Assembly: GCA_963798655.1 (NCBI GenBank)
Contig: CAWCUH010000016.1
Span: 372,001-436,000, forward strand
Direction of reading: 5' to 3'
DNA from: CAVSMC01 sp963798655
GTDB taxonomy: Bacteria; Pseudomonadota; Gammaproteobacteria; Burkholderiales; Casimicrobiaceae
DNA length: 64,000 nt
The position numbers and the translations under genes are program-made. Below are positions 9,270 through 18,413 of the stretch, piece by piece. A model generated the notes under the pieces. That model had not been told where the DNA came from. It saw nothing but the letters and a program-made list of their open reading frames with translations, and made no database searches. Each line of letters begins with the position of its first letter. Position 1 is the stretch's first letter.

Positions 9270-10274
9270 TCAGGCCTTGACGGTGTCGAGATACGGCTTG
9301 GTGTCGAAATATTGCGACGCGGGTACCGGATTCTGGATGCCGCCGAAGCGCACGAAGAAATCGGTTACCTGCTGCAGCCATTTGGTCACCGTGCCGTCGG
9401 CATACAACCGGCGCCACTCGCCCGACGGGAACGTCTTCTGCGCCTTGTACTGCTCCTTCAGATCGGACAGCGGCACCTGCGGGTAATCGTTCTTCTGCAG
9501 CGCCTCCAGCGCAGCGTCGGGATTCTTGACGATGTAGTCGTTCGCGGCGACCCAGCCGCGGATCACCCGAGGGATGACGTCGTAATTCTTGTCGAAATAG
9601 TCGGTACGAGTCGCCCAGCCGCCAACGATCGCCGCCTGCGGATAGTAGGCCGATGCATCGACCAGCATCTTGGCGTGCGGCACCTTGTCGCGGACGACGA
9701 TGTTGAACGGCACCCACAGGGCCACGGCCGGCACGGCGCCGGAAATGAACGACGCCACGGCCTCGGACATTCGCTGATTGACGATCTCGACATCCTTGGT
9801 CGGGTCGACGCCGTTGGCGCGCAACGCCGTGTCGAGGAAGACGTGGGCGGTGGTGCCGCTCGTCGTCGAGATCTTCTTGCCCTTGAGATCGGCGAAGCTC
9901 TTCACGCCCATGTCCTCGCGCACCCAGAGCTGCGCGGTGGCGAACTCGACGTCGTTGATCAGGAATGCCTTGCCTTGGCCGCGCGCCGGAAAGTTCGACA
10001 GCACCGCGCCGGTTGCCAGCATGTCGATGCTGCCGCCGATCATCGCCTGGAAGAGCTCGAGGCCGGTCGTGAACTGCACCATGTCGAGGTCGAGGCCTTC
10101 CTTCGCGAAGCTGCCGCGATGGATGCCGGTCCAGATCTGGCCGTCGACGGCGAGCGTGTGCAGATAGCCGACCTTGACCTTCGTCCGTCCCTGCGCGAAC
10201 GCCGGGGCGCCGGCGACCGTCAAGCCGAGCGCACCGCCGGATGCCTGCAGGAACGCCCTTCGGTTCATCGTCAT
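9270..10274 (-). CDS. ABC transporter substrate-binding protein, NitT/TauT (SsuA) family
   Basis: A 334-residue periplasmic binding protein with a Tat-type signal (MNRRAFLQ, cleavage near AFAQG). The NMT1/SsuA-like fold is evident from KVKVGYLHTLAVDGQIW and GGSIDMLATGAV. The start at 10274 (MTMNRR) has GAGGAG about 8 bases upstream. It feeds the permease and ATPase encoded immediately upstream in the same operon. The family takes up sulfonates, nitrate, cyanate, pyrimidine precursors and aromatic acids. Operon context suggests a hydroxyacid-like compound here, but the ligand is unknown. Confidence 0.88.
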   Translation of the reverse strand: MTMNRRAFLQASGGALGLTVAGAPAFAQGRTKVKVGYLHTLAVDGQIWTGIHRGSFAKEGLDLDMVQFTTGLELFQAMIGGSIDMLATGAVLSNFPARGQGKAFLINDVEFATAQLWVREDMGVKSFADLKGKKISTTSGTTAHVFLDTALRANGVDPTKDVEIVNQRMSEAVASFISGAVPAVALWVPFNIVVRDKVPHAKMLVDASAYYPQAAIVGGWATRTDYFDKNYDVIPRVIRGWVAANDYIVKNPDAALEALQKNDYPQVPLSDLKEQYKAQKTFPSGEWRRLYADGTVTKWLQQVTDFFVRFGGIQNPVPASQYFDTKPYLDTVKA

Positions 10275-10292
10275 GTCCTGTCTCCTCTTGGG

Positions 10293-11114
10293 TCAGTCTG
10301 GCAGGCGTGCCGTTTGCCGTGCCTGCTCCGCGTACTCCTCCATCACCAGCTCGCGCACGTGCGATCGCAGCTCGCCGAACTGCGGCGTATCGTGCAGCGA
10401 TTCGTGCCTCGGATGCACGAGCGGCACGTCGACGATCTCGCGGATGCGCGCGGGCCGTGCCGTCATCACGATGATGCGATCGGACAGGTATACCGCCTCT
10501 TCGACCGAATGGGTGATCAGCATCACGGTTTTGCCCTCGGCCTGCAGCACGTCGATCAGCAGGTCCTGCATCGCGCTGCGCGTCTGAGCGTCGAGCGCGC
10601 CGAACGGCTCGTCCATCAGCAGGAACTGCGACCTGACCGCATACGCCCTGGCGATGGCGAGACGCTGTCGCATCCCGCCCGAAAGCGTCTTCGGCCATGC
10701 ATTCGCGAAATCGGCGAGCCCCATCAGGCGCATGTAGCGCTCGCAGATCTCGACGCGCTCGTGCTGAGGCACGCGGCTCGCGCGAAGGTTCAGGCCGAAC
10801 GCGATGTTCTGCCTCACGGTGAGCCAGGGGAAAACGCCGTATTCCTGGAAGATCACGCCGCGATCGGGCCCGGGAGCGACGATCGGCTGCCCGTCGAGCA
10901 GCACCACCCCCGCCGTCGGCTTCACGAAGCCGGCCACGACGTTCATCATCGTCGTCTTGCCGCAGCCGGAGGGACCGATGATCGAGACGAACTCGCCGTC
11001 GACGATCCGGTACGACACGTCCTCGACGACCCGAAGCGGTCCCGACGGCGTCGGGAATTCGACCGATACCTGCTCGAAGGCGATGCGCGCGCCCGCAGTC
11101 GGCGTCGCGCTCAT
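10293..11114 (-). CDS. ABC transporter ATP-binding protein, NitT/TauT type
   Basis: A 273-residue ATPase beginning MSATPTAGARIAFEQ. It has Walker A GPSGCGKTT, signature LSGGMRQR, Walker B LLMDEPFGALD and an H-loop His in LITHSVEEA. The start ATG at 11114 overlaps the permease stop as ATGA, indicating translational coupling. The same frame stays open further upstream, but that stretch overlaps the permease gene and has no homology to ABC proteins. It powers import of the ligand bound by the downstream-encoded binding protein. Confidence 0.92.
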   Translation of the reverse strand: MSATPTAGARIAFEQVSVEFPTPSGPLRVVEDVSYRIVDGEFVSIIGPSGCGKTTMMNVVAGFVKPTAGVVLLDGQPIVAPGPDRGVIFQEYGVFPWLTVRQNIAFGLNLRASRVPQHERVEICERYMRLMGLADFANAWPKTLSGGMRQRLAIARAYAVRSQFLLMDEPFGALDAQTRSAMQDLLIDVLQAEGKTVMLITHSVEEAVYLSDRIIVMTARPARIREIVDVPLVHPRHESLHDTPQFGELRSHVRELVMEEYAEQARQTARLPD

Positions 11115-11869
11115 GCGATGCGTTCCTGCCAGGCCACCAGCCGGCGCGCCACGGCGCGCAGCGCGACGTCCATCGCGAGCGCGATGAAGCCGATGCAGAT
11201 GATGCCCACGTAGATGATGTCGAGCTGGAAGAACGCCGCCGCGTTCTGGATCAGCGAGCCGAGCCCCAGCCGCGCCGCGATCAGCTCCGAGGCGACCAGC
11301 GTCGCCCACGCGACGCCGAGCGCCACGCGAAGCGCCGTGAGCATGTGCGGAACGGCGAGAGGTACGACGACCTTGAGGAAGATCTCGTCGTCCTTCGCGC
11401 CGAGCGTGCGGGCGACCCTCACGTAGATCGGGCTGATCTGCGCGATGCCCTCGTACATCACGATGACGCCGGAGAAGAACGCCGCATAGAACAGGATCAC
11501 CACCTTGGCGGTCTCGCCGATGCCGAAATAGACGATCACCAGCGGGATCAGCGCGATCGGAGGCAGCGCGCGGAAGAAGCTGAGCGGCGGGTCGATGAAA
11601 CGGCGAATCTCGCGATACCAGCCGAGGACGAAGCCGACCGGGACCGCGAGCAGAATGCCGAACGAGACGCCGAGGAAGACGCGCTGCGTCGACATCCAGA
11701 TGTCGCGCGGCAGCCGATCGCCGAGAAGCGTGATGAACCTCCGTGCGACGGCATGCGGCGTGGGTACGAGCGCCGGATTCACGAACCCGCTGTAATGGAT
11801 CGCGTACCAGACGAGCAGCATGGCTGCCCAGGGCGCGAGAATAAGTGCGGTGCGGCGCAAGGTCGGCAA
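11111..11869 (-). CDS. ABC transporter permease, NitT/TauT (SsuC) type
   Basis: A 252-residue inner-membrane permease with about six membrane segments. The EAA loop near residue 150-170 (ARTLGAKDDEIFLKVVVP) contacts the ATPase. The frame opens with TTG at 11869 and no ATG or GTG lies upstream in frame. The first membrane segment follows almost at once, so the TTG start is plausible but has no clear ribosome site. It appears to be the first gene of the six-gene minus-strand operon ending at 5865. Confidence 0.85.
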   Translation of the reverse strand: MPTLRRTALILAPWAAMLLVWYAIHYSGFVNPALVPTPHAVARRFITLLGDRLPRDIWMSTQRVFLGVSFGILLAVPVGFVLGWYREIRRFIDPPLSFFRALPPIALIPLVIVYFGIGETAKVVILFYAAFFSGVIVMYEGIAQISPIYVRVARTLGAKDDEIFLKVVVPLAVPHMLTALRVALGVAWATLVASELIAARLGLGSLIQNAAAFFQLDIIYVGIICIGFIALAMDVALRAVARRLVAWQERIA

Positions 11870-12081
11870 TCGAAAGCGGCTTCGTCGTCGGAGCGCGGCG
11901 CAGGCGAAGTCCTTTGGCGATCATCCGCGACGAGCCCGGCAAAATAACCCGGGCCGTCGCCGCTCGCAACTTCCGCGGCCGCGGCGGGCGGCCTGCGCTT
12001 CACGCGCAGCCCGGCGCGAGTACCGGGTCGGGGGGCGTACCGGCCCCGCAGGGCGCCGATGCGCGCCCGTGCAGCGCGCCG

Positions 12082-12915
12082 TCACAAGCTGCCGCGAGAA
12101 TACGCGTGCACCAGCGTCGTGAACGGATAATGCACGAACTGTCCGGTTACCGGGTTGAACCACGTCTGCTGCGCGAGGATCGCGCCGGGCGCGCCGTCGT
12201 GGACGATGCGCACCCCGCCGCGCGTCGCGCCTCCGAGCGCGACGCCGTTCGGCTTGATGATCTGCACGCTGCCGTTCGGCGGCAGCGTGAAGTTGTCGGA
12301 GCCGACGACCGATCCTGCTTCGTCGAAGTACACGATCGTGCCCGACACGTGCGAGCTGAACGCGTCGGACGCCGCGACGTTCGACAGCGCGAAGATGTCG
12401 CTGTAGCCGTTCACCGACCAGCGGGCGGCGGCCATCGTCGTCGGGACGACGCGCACCGCGAAGCTGTGCGCAACTGTCGGCGATGCGGTCGGATTCAGCA
12501 CGCGGAGGACGAGGCGCCGAGCGGCCGCGGTGTTGACGAACGTCCGCCGCTCGCCCTGCGAGAATCCGCTTTCGAGCTGCGGCGCGGGGAAGTCGAGCGA
12601 GCGGTCCGTTGTCGCGATCGCGCTGACGCCGTCCGACTCGAGCAGCGCCCAGATGCCGACGGCATTGTTGCCGTCGGATGCCCTGCCGTACGGCATCCAC
12701 ACGTCGATTGCGTACGACTGCTGCGGATCGACGCGAAACGTGAACCATGCATCGGTCGACATCGGTGCGAGCTGATCGGTGTACGCGGTCCCGTCGGCGA
12801 GGATCGGCCGCGCATTCGCGGCGCTGTCGTTTCCGTACTGGGCGGCCTCGCTGGTCGCGCATAGCATGGCGGCGACGATTGCGATGGCGTTGGCGAAGCT
12901 GCGGGCGCGATGCAT
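12082..12915 (-). CDS. Secreted hypothetical protein
   Basis: A 277-residue protein with a clear signal peptide (cleavage near ATSEA-AQ, residue 24). The mature part is rich in beta-strand patterns and aromatic residues, with two repeated-looking halves (DAWFTFRVDPQQSYAIDVW and later VNGYSDIFALSN). I do not recognise a family. It resembles pre-peptidase C-terminal or beta-sandwich domains of exported proteins, but that is only an impression. It is divergent from the MoxR-type gene, with 151 bp between the starts. Confidence 0.7.
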   Translation of the reverse strand: MHRARSFANAIAIVAAMLCATSEAAQYGNDSAANARPILADGTAYTDQLAPMSTDAWFTFRVDPQQSYAIDVWMPYGRASDGNNAVGIWALLESDGVSAIATTDRSLDFPAPQLESGFSQGERRTFVNTAAARRLVLRVLNPTASPTVAHSFAVRVVPTTMAAARWSVNGYSDIFALSNVAASDAFSSHVSGTIVYFDEAGSVVGSDNFTLPPNGSVQIIKPNGVALGGATRGGVRIVHDGAPGAILAQQTWFNPVTGQFVHYPFTTLVHAYSRGSL

Positions 12916-13066
12916 GACCTTTCCCCCTGCGATATGGAATCGCTAGCATAGGCGTGCGAGGACCGCGCGTCCAAACACGTTCGTCGGACGCGCTCTTGCC
13001 TGCCTGCTATGCTTGGACACTGGCGCGGGTCGCATCGCCGCCGCCGTTTCCGCCGCACGGTTCGCC

Positions 13067-13984
13067 ATGACTGCTGTGCCTCCTCCCGCGTCGGTCGACG
13101 ACATCCTCGCATTGCTGGACCGGCACGATTACGTCGCCGATCGCCGCCTCGCCACGAGCGTGTTCCTCGCGTTGCGGATGGGCCGGCCGCTGTTCCTCGA
13201 AGGCGAGGCCGGCGTAGGCAAGACCGAGATCGCGAAGGTGCTGGCAACCGGGCTCGGCAAGCGGCTCGTGCGGCTGCAGTGCTACGAAGGCCTCGACGTC
13301 GGATCGGCCGTCTACGAGTGGAACTATCCACGCCAGATGATCGAGATCCGGCTGGCCGAGGCCGGCGGGGGCGTCGAGCGCGGCCAGCTCGAGCACGACA
13401 TCTTCACCACCAAGTTCCTGCTGCGTCGGCCGCTGCTCGAAGCGCTCGCGCCGCACGACGGCATCCCGCCGGTGCTGCTGATCGACGAGCTCGACCGCAC
13501 CGACGAGCCGTTCGAGGCGTACCTGCTCGAAGTGCTCGCCGAATACCAGGTGACGATTCCGGAGCTCGGTCCGATCAAGGCGGCCGCGCCGCCGGTCGTC
13601 GTCATCACGTCGAACCGTACCCGCGAGATCCACGACGCAATCAAGCGGCGCTGCCTGTATCACTGGGTCGGCTATCCGGACGCGCTGCGCGAGCTCGCCA
13701 TCGTCCGTCGCAAGCGTCCGCAGGCAAGCGAATCGCTCGCACGCGAGATCGTGGGCTTCACGCAGCGGCTGCGCGCGCTCGACTTGTTCAAGGCACCGGG
13801 CATCGCCGAGACGCTCGACTGGGCCGAGGCGCTCGTCGCGCTCGACCGCGTCGCGCTCGATGCGCAGACGGTCGCCGACACGGCGGGCGTGCTGCTCAAG
13901 TACCAGGACGATGTCGGCGCGCTGACGCCCGACGTCGCCGCGAAGCTCGTCGCCGATGCGAGAGCCGAAGGCGTTCGCCTGTGA
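13067..13984 (+). CDS. coxD: MoxR-family AAA+ ATPase (CoxD-like)
   Basis: A 305-residue AAA+ ATPase with Walker A GEAGVGKTE (about 46-54), Walker B VLLIDELDR (about 136-144) and sensor 1 TSNRTREIHDA. In carboxydotrophs CoxD remodels the CO-dehydrogenase active site, inserting S and Cu with its VWA partner CoxE. Here it begins a four-gene operon with CoxE-, CoxG- and XdhC-like genes. The start at 13067 is chosen because upstream in-frame codons would add a non-homologous tail; no strong ribosome site decides it. The target is presumably a Mo-hydroxylase of the kind encoded at 3.4-5.8 kb. Confidence 0.9.
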   Translation: MTAVPPPASVDDILALLDRHDYVADRRLATSVFLALRMGRPLFLEGEAGVGKTEIAKVLATGLGKRLVRLQCYEGLDVGSAVYEWNYPRQMIEIRLAEAGGGVERGQLEHDIFTTKFLLRRPLLEALAPHDGIPPVLLIDELDRTDEPFEAYLLEVLAEYQVTIPELGPIKAAAPPVVVITSNRTREIHDAIKRRCLYHWVGYPDALRELAIVRRKRPQASESLAREIVGFTQRLRALDLFKAPGIAETLDWAEALVALDRVALDAQTVADTAGVLLKYQDDVGALTPDVAAKLVADARAEGVRL

Positions 13985-15264
13985 CGCCCACCGCCATGCG
14001 GCAGTGGACGCAGATTTCGGCCGGCGCGCTCGCGCTCGCGCCGAAGGGGCGGCTCGTCGAGAACGTCGCCCATTTCGTCCGTGTGCTGCGCAAATCCGGA
14101 TTGCCCGTCGGACCGGCGCGCACGCTCGCGGCGCTCGAAGCGATCGAGGCTGTCGGCGTCGACAATCGCACCGACTTTCGCGCGGCGCTCGCCGCCGTGC
14201 TCGTATCGCGTCACGAGCATCTGCCGATATTCGAGCAGGCGTTCGACCTCTTCTGGCGCAATCCGCGGCTGCTCGAGAAGATGCTCGCCGCGCTGTTGCC
14301 GAAGGTGCACGGCCGCGGTACGCGATCCGACGAGCCGCAATTGCCGGCGCGGCTCGCCGAGGCGATGCTGCCTCCGGCACTGCCCGACGCGCCGCTGCCG
14401 CAGATCGAGCGGGTCGACCTCGACGCGTCGTTCACGTTCTCGGCGCGCGAAGTCCTGCAGCACAAGGATTTCGAGACGATGACCTCGGCCGAGCTTGCCG
14501 CGGTGCGCTCGATGCTCGCGCGGCTGCGCCTGCCGCTTCCCGACGTGCCGACGCGGCGCACGACGCCGGCGTCGCGTGGGAATCGCGTCGATCTTCGCGC
14601 GACGCTTCGGCGCATGACCGGCGCGTCGGGCACGCTTGCACCGCTGCGCTGGCGCCGGCGCACAGGCCGCACGCCGCCGCTCGTCGTGCTGTGCGACATC
14701 TCGGGCTCGATGGAGCGCTACGCGCGGATGCTTCTGCATTTCCTGCACGCGATCACCAACGATCGCGACCGCGTGCACGTGCTGCTGTTCGGCACGCGCC
14801 TGACGAACATCACGCGCCACCTGCGCCATCGCGACGTCGACGTCGCGCTCGCGCGCGTCACCGCGGCGGTGCCCGACTGGTCCGGCGGCACGCGAATCGG
14901 CGGCTGCCTCGCCGAGTTCAATCGGTCGTGGTCGCGCCGGCTGCTCGGACAGAACGCCGTCGTGCTGCTGATCAGCGACGGCCTCGACGCCGAAGCGGGC
15001 GAGGGTCTCGCCGCGCAAACCGAGCGGCTCGCGAAATCGTGCCGGCGGCTGGTGTGGTTGAATCCGCTGCTGCGCTACGAGGGCTTCGAGGCGCGTCCGG
15101 CCGGCATTCGCGCGATGCTGCCCCATGTCGACGATTTTCTTCCCGTGCACAATCTCGAAAGCCTGACCGATCTCGCCGCTGCCCTCGAACAGCAGGTGCG
15201 CGACCGGCGCACGGCGGCACGAAGCGCACAGCCGCGCAGTCGCGGGTCCAAATCATGGAAATGA
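13981..15264 (+). CDS. coxE: VWA-domain protein (CoxE-like)
   Basis: A 427-residue protein whose C-terminal half is a von Willebrand A domain with MIDAS residues DISGSM (about 239-244), the Thr in SGGTRIGG and the Asp in ISDGLD. GTG at 13981 overlaps the CoxD stop as GTGA; an alternative ATG lies at 13996. MoxR and VWA proteins work as chaperone pairs in metalloenzyme maturation, and CoxE is the established partner of CoxD. It overlaps the following gene by 10 bp. Confidence 0.9.
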   Translation: MTPTAMRQWTQISAGALALAPKGRLVENVAHFVRVLRKSGLPVGPARTLAALEAIEAVGVDNRTDFRAALAAVLVSRHEHLPIFEQAFDLFWRNPRLLEKMLAALLPKVHGRGTRSDEPQLPARLAEAMLPPALPDAPLPQIERVDLDASFTFSAREVLQHKDFETMTSAELAAVRSMLARLRLPLPDVPTRRTTPASRGNRVDLRATLRRMTGASGTLAPLRWRRRTGRTPPLVVLCDISGSMERYARMLLHFLHAITNDRDRVHVLLFGTRLTNITRHLRHRDVDVALARVTAAVPDWSGGTRIGGCLAEFNRSWSRRLLGQNAVVLLISDGLDAEAGEGLAAQTERLAKSCRRLVWLNPLLRYEGFEARPAGIRAMLPHVDDFLPVHNLESLTDLAAALEQQVRDRRTAARSAQPRSRGSKSWK

Positions 15265-15836
15265 CCAGTACGCGCACGATCGCCGCGCCGTTGCCGAAAG
15301 TGTGGGCGGCGCTGAACGATCCGCAAACGCTCAAGGGCTGCCTGCCCGGCTGCGAGATGATCGAGCCCGACGGGGCCGATCGCTTTCGCATCGTGATGGC
15401 CGCGAAGGTCGGACCGGTTTCGGCGCGCTTCACCGGCCTCCTCGAGCTCGCCGACATCCAGCCGCTGCACGGGTACACGTTGCGCTTCGACGGCCAGGGC
15501 GGCCCCGCCGGGTTCGCCAAAGGCGAGGCCGTCGTCGCGCTGGCGGATGCCGATTCGGGCAACGCGACTGCGCTCACCTATCGGGCGAAAGCGCAGGTCG
15601 GCGGCAAGATCGCGCAGATCGGCTCGCGCCTCGTCGACGGCGCGGCGGCGAAGCTCGCCGACGATTTCTTCGCATGCTTCGCCGTAACGCTCGCACCGCC
15701 GGCCGAGATCGCGACTCAGGCGCCGGCGGTGACGCCGTCCGCACCGGCCGCGTTCGGCGCCGCGCACGCGATTCGCTGGATCGCGCTCGTCGCGATCGTC
15801 GTGCTGCTCGTATGGCTGTATTCGCAAAGGCACTGA
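15255..15836 (+). CDS. coxG: CoxG-like SRPBCC protein with C-terminal membrane anchor
   Basis: A 193-residue protein with an N-terminal SRPBCC (START-like) domain typical of CoxG (PLPKVWAALNDPQTLKGCLPG, residues 12-32). A linker rich in Ala and Pro leads to a single C-terminal membrane helix (about 170-188). CoxG is known to tether CO dehydrogenase to the membrane and to handle quinones. The start at 15255 lies inside the end of coxE, so expression is probably coupled. It is probably a partner of the Mo-hydroxylase. Confidence 0.88.
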   Translation: MEMTSTRTIAAPLPKVWAALNDPQTLKGCLPGCEMIEPDGADRFRIVMAAKVGPVSARFTGLLELADIQPLHGYTLRFDGQGGPAGFAKGEAVVALADADSGNATALTYRAKAQVGGKIAQIGSRLVDGAAAKLADDFFACFAVTLAPPAEIATQAPAVTPSAPAAFGAAHAIRWIALVAIVVLLVWLYSQRH

Positions 15837-15895
15837 GCAATAACGGATAGACGCGCAGCTGTCGTTCGGCCGCGGCTTCATCAGAGGGTTTCGCC

Positions 15896-16969
15896 ATGGA
15901 TAGCGTCGATCTCGAAGTCCTTCGTCGCAGCGCCGACTGGGTCGATTCCGGCCGTCGGGTGCTGCTCGTCACCGTCGTCAGAACATGGGGCAGCTCGCCG
16001 CGCCCCGAGGGCGCGATGCTCGCCGTGCGCGACGACGGCCTCGTCGAAGGATCGGTGTCCGGCGGCTGCATCGAGGACGACATCATCGATCGCATTCGGC
16101 GCAACGGCTTCACCGCGACGAAATGCGAAGTCGTCACGTACGGCGTGTCGGCGGACGAGGCGCGTCGTTTCGGCTTGCCGTGCGGCGGCACGATCCAGCT
16201 CGTCTGCGAGCCGTTGGCGCGCGAATCGGGGATCCGCGCACTGCTGCGCGAAGTCGAGGCGGGACATCTCGTCGCGCGCCAGCTGGATCTCGCGAGCGGC
16301 GCGGCGAGCCTGCATCCGGCGCGCGCGACCGACGGCCTCACGTTCGACGGCCGCACGCTGGTGTCGGTGCACGGGCCGCGCTATCGGATGCTGATGATCG
16401 GCGCATCGCAACTTTCGAAGTACCTCGCGCAGATCGCCGTCGGTCTCGACTACCAGGTGACGATCTGCGACCCGCGCGACGAATACACGGAGACCTGGGA
16501 TGTGCCGGGCGTGCGCGTCGTTCGCACGATGCCCGACGACACGGTGATCGCGATGCAGCTCGACGAGCGCTCGGCCGTCGTCGCCCTCACGCACGATCCG
16601 AAGCTCGACGACCTCGCGCTGATGGAGGCGCTCAAATCGCCGGCGTTCTATGTCGGTGCGCTCGGCTCGCGCGCGAACAACGACAAGCGCCGCGAGCGGT
16701 TGAAGCAGTTCGACCTGACCGACGCCGAGATCGCGCGCCTTCATGGCCCGATCGGGCTCTACATCGGCAGCCGCACGCCGCCGGAGATCGCCGTGTCGAT
16801 CGCCGCCGAGATCACCGCGGTGAAGAACGGCGTGCCGGCCGAGGAGAGGATCAACGTCGCGATCGCGAAGGCGAAGCGCGGCGTGTCGGCAGCGTGTGCG
16901 ACGAGCGATCTCGCCGCGACGAGCGCGACGAGCGAAGCGGACGAGGACGGCCGCAAGATCGGCGTCTGA
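15896..16969 (+). CDS. XdhC/CoxI-family Mo-enzyme maturation protein
   Basis: A 357-residue protein with both XdhC domains. The N-terminal part carries the conserved VSGGCIE and LPCGGT motifs. The C-terminal Rossmann part has MIGASQLSKYLAQIA and YVGALGSR. XdhC proteins bind molybdenum cofactor, help to sulfurate it, and deliver it to xanthine-dehydrogenase-type enzymes. Its place after coxD-E-G supports maturation of a Mo hydroxylase. The last 30 or so residues are low-complexity (SAACATSDLAATSATSEA). A gap of 59 bp separates it from coxG. Confidence 0.9.
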   Translation: MDSVDLEVLRRSADWVDSGRRVLLVTVVRTWGSSPRPEGAMLAVRDDGLVEGSVSGGCIEDDIIDRIRRNGFTATKCEVVTYGVSADEARRFGLPCGGTIQLVCEPLARESGIRALLREVEAGHLVARQLDLASGAASLHPARATDGLTFDGRTLVSVHGPRYRMLMIGASQLSKYLAQIAVGLDYQVTICDPRDEYTETWDVPGVRVVRTMPDDTVIAMQLDERSAVVALTHDPKLDDLALMEALKSPAFYVGALGSRANNDKRRERLKQFDLTDAEIARLHGPIGLYIGSRTPPEIAVSIAAEITAVKNGVPAEERINVAIAKAKRGVSAACATSDLAATSATSEADEDGRKIGV

Positions 16970-16975
16970 GCGCGC

Positions 16976-18370
16976 ATGCGCAGCGCGTCGCTCGCTCTGC
17001 TCGCTGCGCCGGTGCTGCTCGCGTCGTGCGCGGCCGTGCCGACCGACGGCGGGTCCGGTCGGCACGACCCGGCGATCGCGCGCGTCGTGTCGTCGATATC
17101 GAAGGAGCGCCTCGAGCAGACCGTTCGCGCGCTCGTTGCCTTCGGCACGCGCAGCACGCTTTCCGACGCGAGCGATCCCGCGCGTGGCGTCGGCGCCGCA
17201 CGCGAGTCGATCCGATCGCGGCTCCAGCAGTGCTCGAACGAGGCGGCGGGCCGGCTTCGCGTATCGCTCGACACGTTCGTGCAGCCGCCGACGACCCGCG
17301 TGCCCCGGCCGACCGAGATCTCGAACGTCGTCGCCACGCTGGAAGGCAGCGATCCGCTCGGCCGCGCGCGCACGCTCGTCGTCAGCGGCCACTACGATTC
17401 GATGTGCGGCAACGTCGTCGACGGCCGATGCGACGCGCCGGGTGCGAACGACGACGCGTCGGGGACCGCCGTCGTCGTCGAGCTCGCCTGCGTTATGGCC
17501 CGCGAGCGCTATCGCGCGAACGTCGTGTTCATCGCCGTCGCGGGCGAGGAGCAGGGCCTGCTCGGCTCGTCGCACTGGGCGAAGGCGGCGCGCGAGCGCG
17601 GTGTGAACGTCGAGGCGATGATCACCAACGACATCGTCGGCAACGCGCACGACGAAAGCGGCCGTCGTGACGCGAGCTTCGTGCGCCTGTTCGCCGAGGG
17701 CGTTCCGTCCGCGCCGCAGTTGAGCGACGAATGGCGGCAGCGAATCGAGACCGGCGGCGAGAACGATTCGCCGCCGCGCGAGCTCGCGCGCGCAATCCGC
17801 GATGCTGCGATCCGTTATGTGCCCGGCTTCGACGTCAAGGTCGTCTACCGGCGCGACCGCTATCTGCGCGGCGGCGATCACTTTGCGTTTCTCGCGCAGG
17901 GGTATCCGGCGGTACGCATGACGGAGGCGCACGAGGACTTCCGCCACCAGCACCAGGACGTGCGCATCGAGGACGGCGTGCAGTACGGCGACCTGCCGCA
18001 ATTCGTCGACTTCGACTATCTCGCTTCGATCGCGCGCGTCAACGCGGCGGCGCTCGCGTCGCTCGCAAGCGCGCCGAGCGCGCCGGCGTCGGTGCGGATG
18101 GAAGCGTCGCGGCTCGAGAATCGCACCACGCTCGTCTGGACCGCGAACAGCGAGCCCGACGTCGCCGGCTACGAGGTCGTCTGGCGCGAAACGACTTCGC
18201 CGTTCTGGCAGGGCGCGCGCTACGTCGGCAACGTCACGCGAGCCACCGTTGCGTTATCGAAGGACGACTACGTCTTTTCGGTGCGTGCGGTGGACGACGC
18301 CGGCCACCGCAGCCTCGGCGCGTACCCGCTGTCGCTGCGAGTTCCGGCCATCGTACTGCCGAAGCGATGA
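16976..18370 (+). CDS. M28-family metallopeptidase lipoprotein with C-terminal FnIII-like domain
   Basis: A 464-residue protein with a lipobox (LLASC, Cys18). The M28 peptidase domain has zinc ligands visible as SGHYDS, PGANDDASG, a Glu pair in GEEQG, the Asp in ITNDIVG and the His in EAHEDF. The C-terminal ~95 residues, starting near SAPASVRMEASR, resemble a fibronectin III module (VWTANSEPDVAGYEVVWRE). It is probably a membrane-anchored aminopeptidase acting in the periplasm. It begins 6 bp after xdhC, but there is no functional link to it that I can see. Confidence 0.88.
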   Translation: MRSASLALLAAPVLLASCAAVPTDGGSGRHDPAIARVVSSISKERLEQTVRALVAFGTRSTLSDASDPARGVGAARESIRSRLQQCSNEAAGRLRVSLDTFVQPPTTRVPRPTEISNVVATLEGSDPLGRARTLVVSGHYDSMCGNVVDGRCDAPGANDDASGTAVVVELACVMARERYRANVVFIAVAGEEQGLLGSSHWAKAARERGVNVEAMITNDIVGNAHDESGRRDASFVRLFAEGVPSAPQLSDEWRQRIETGGENDSPPRELARAIRDAAIRYVPGFDVKVVYRRDRYLRGGDHFAFLAQGYPAVRMTEAHEDFRHQHQDVRIEDGVQYGDLPQFVDFDYLASIARVNAAALASLASAPSAPASVRMEASRLENRTTLVWTANSEPDVAGYEVVWRETTSPFWQGARYVGNVTRATVALSKDDYVFSVRAVDDAGHRSLGAYPLSLRVPAIVLPKR

Positions 18371-18413
18371 TCGGGCATGGCACGCCGCGCGCGCAGCGCC
18401 CATCGCGTCCACG

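Noticed and set aside
8268..11213. 981-residue plus-strand open frame across the catabolic operon
   Set aside because: It runs antisense to four clearly recognisable genes and has biased low-information composition; a GC-rich shadow.
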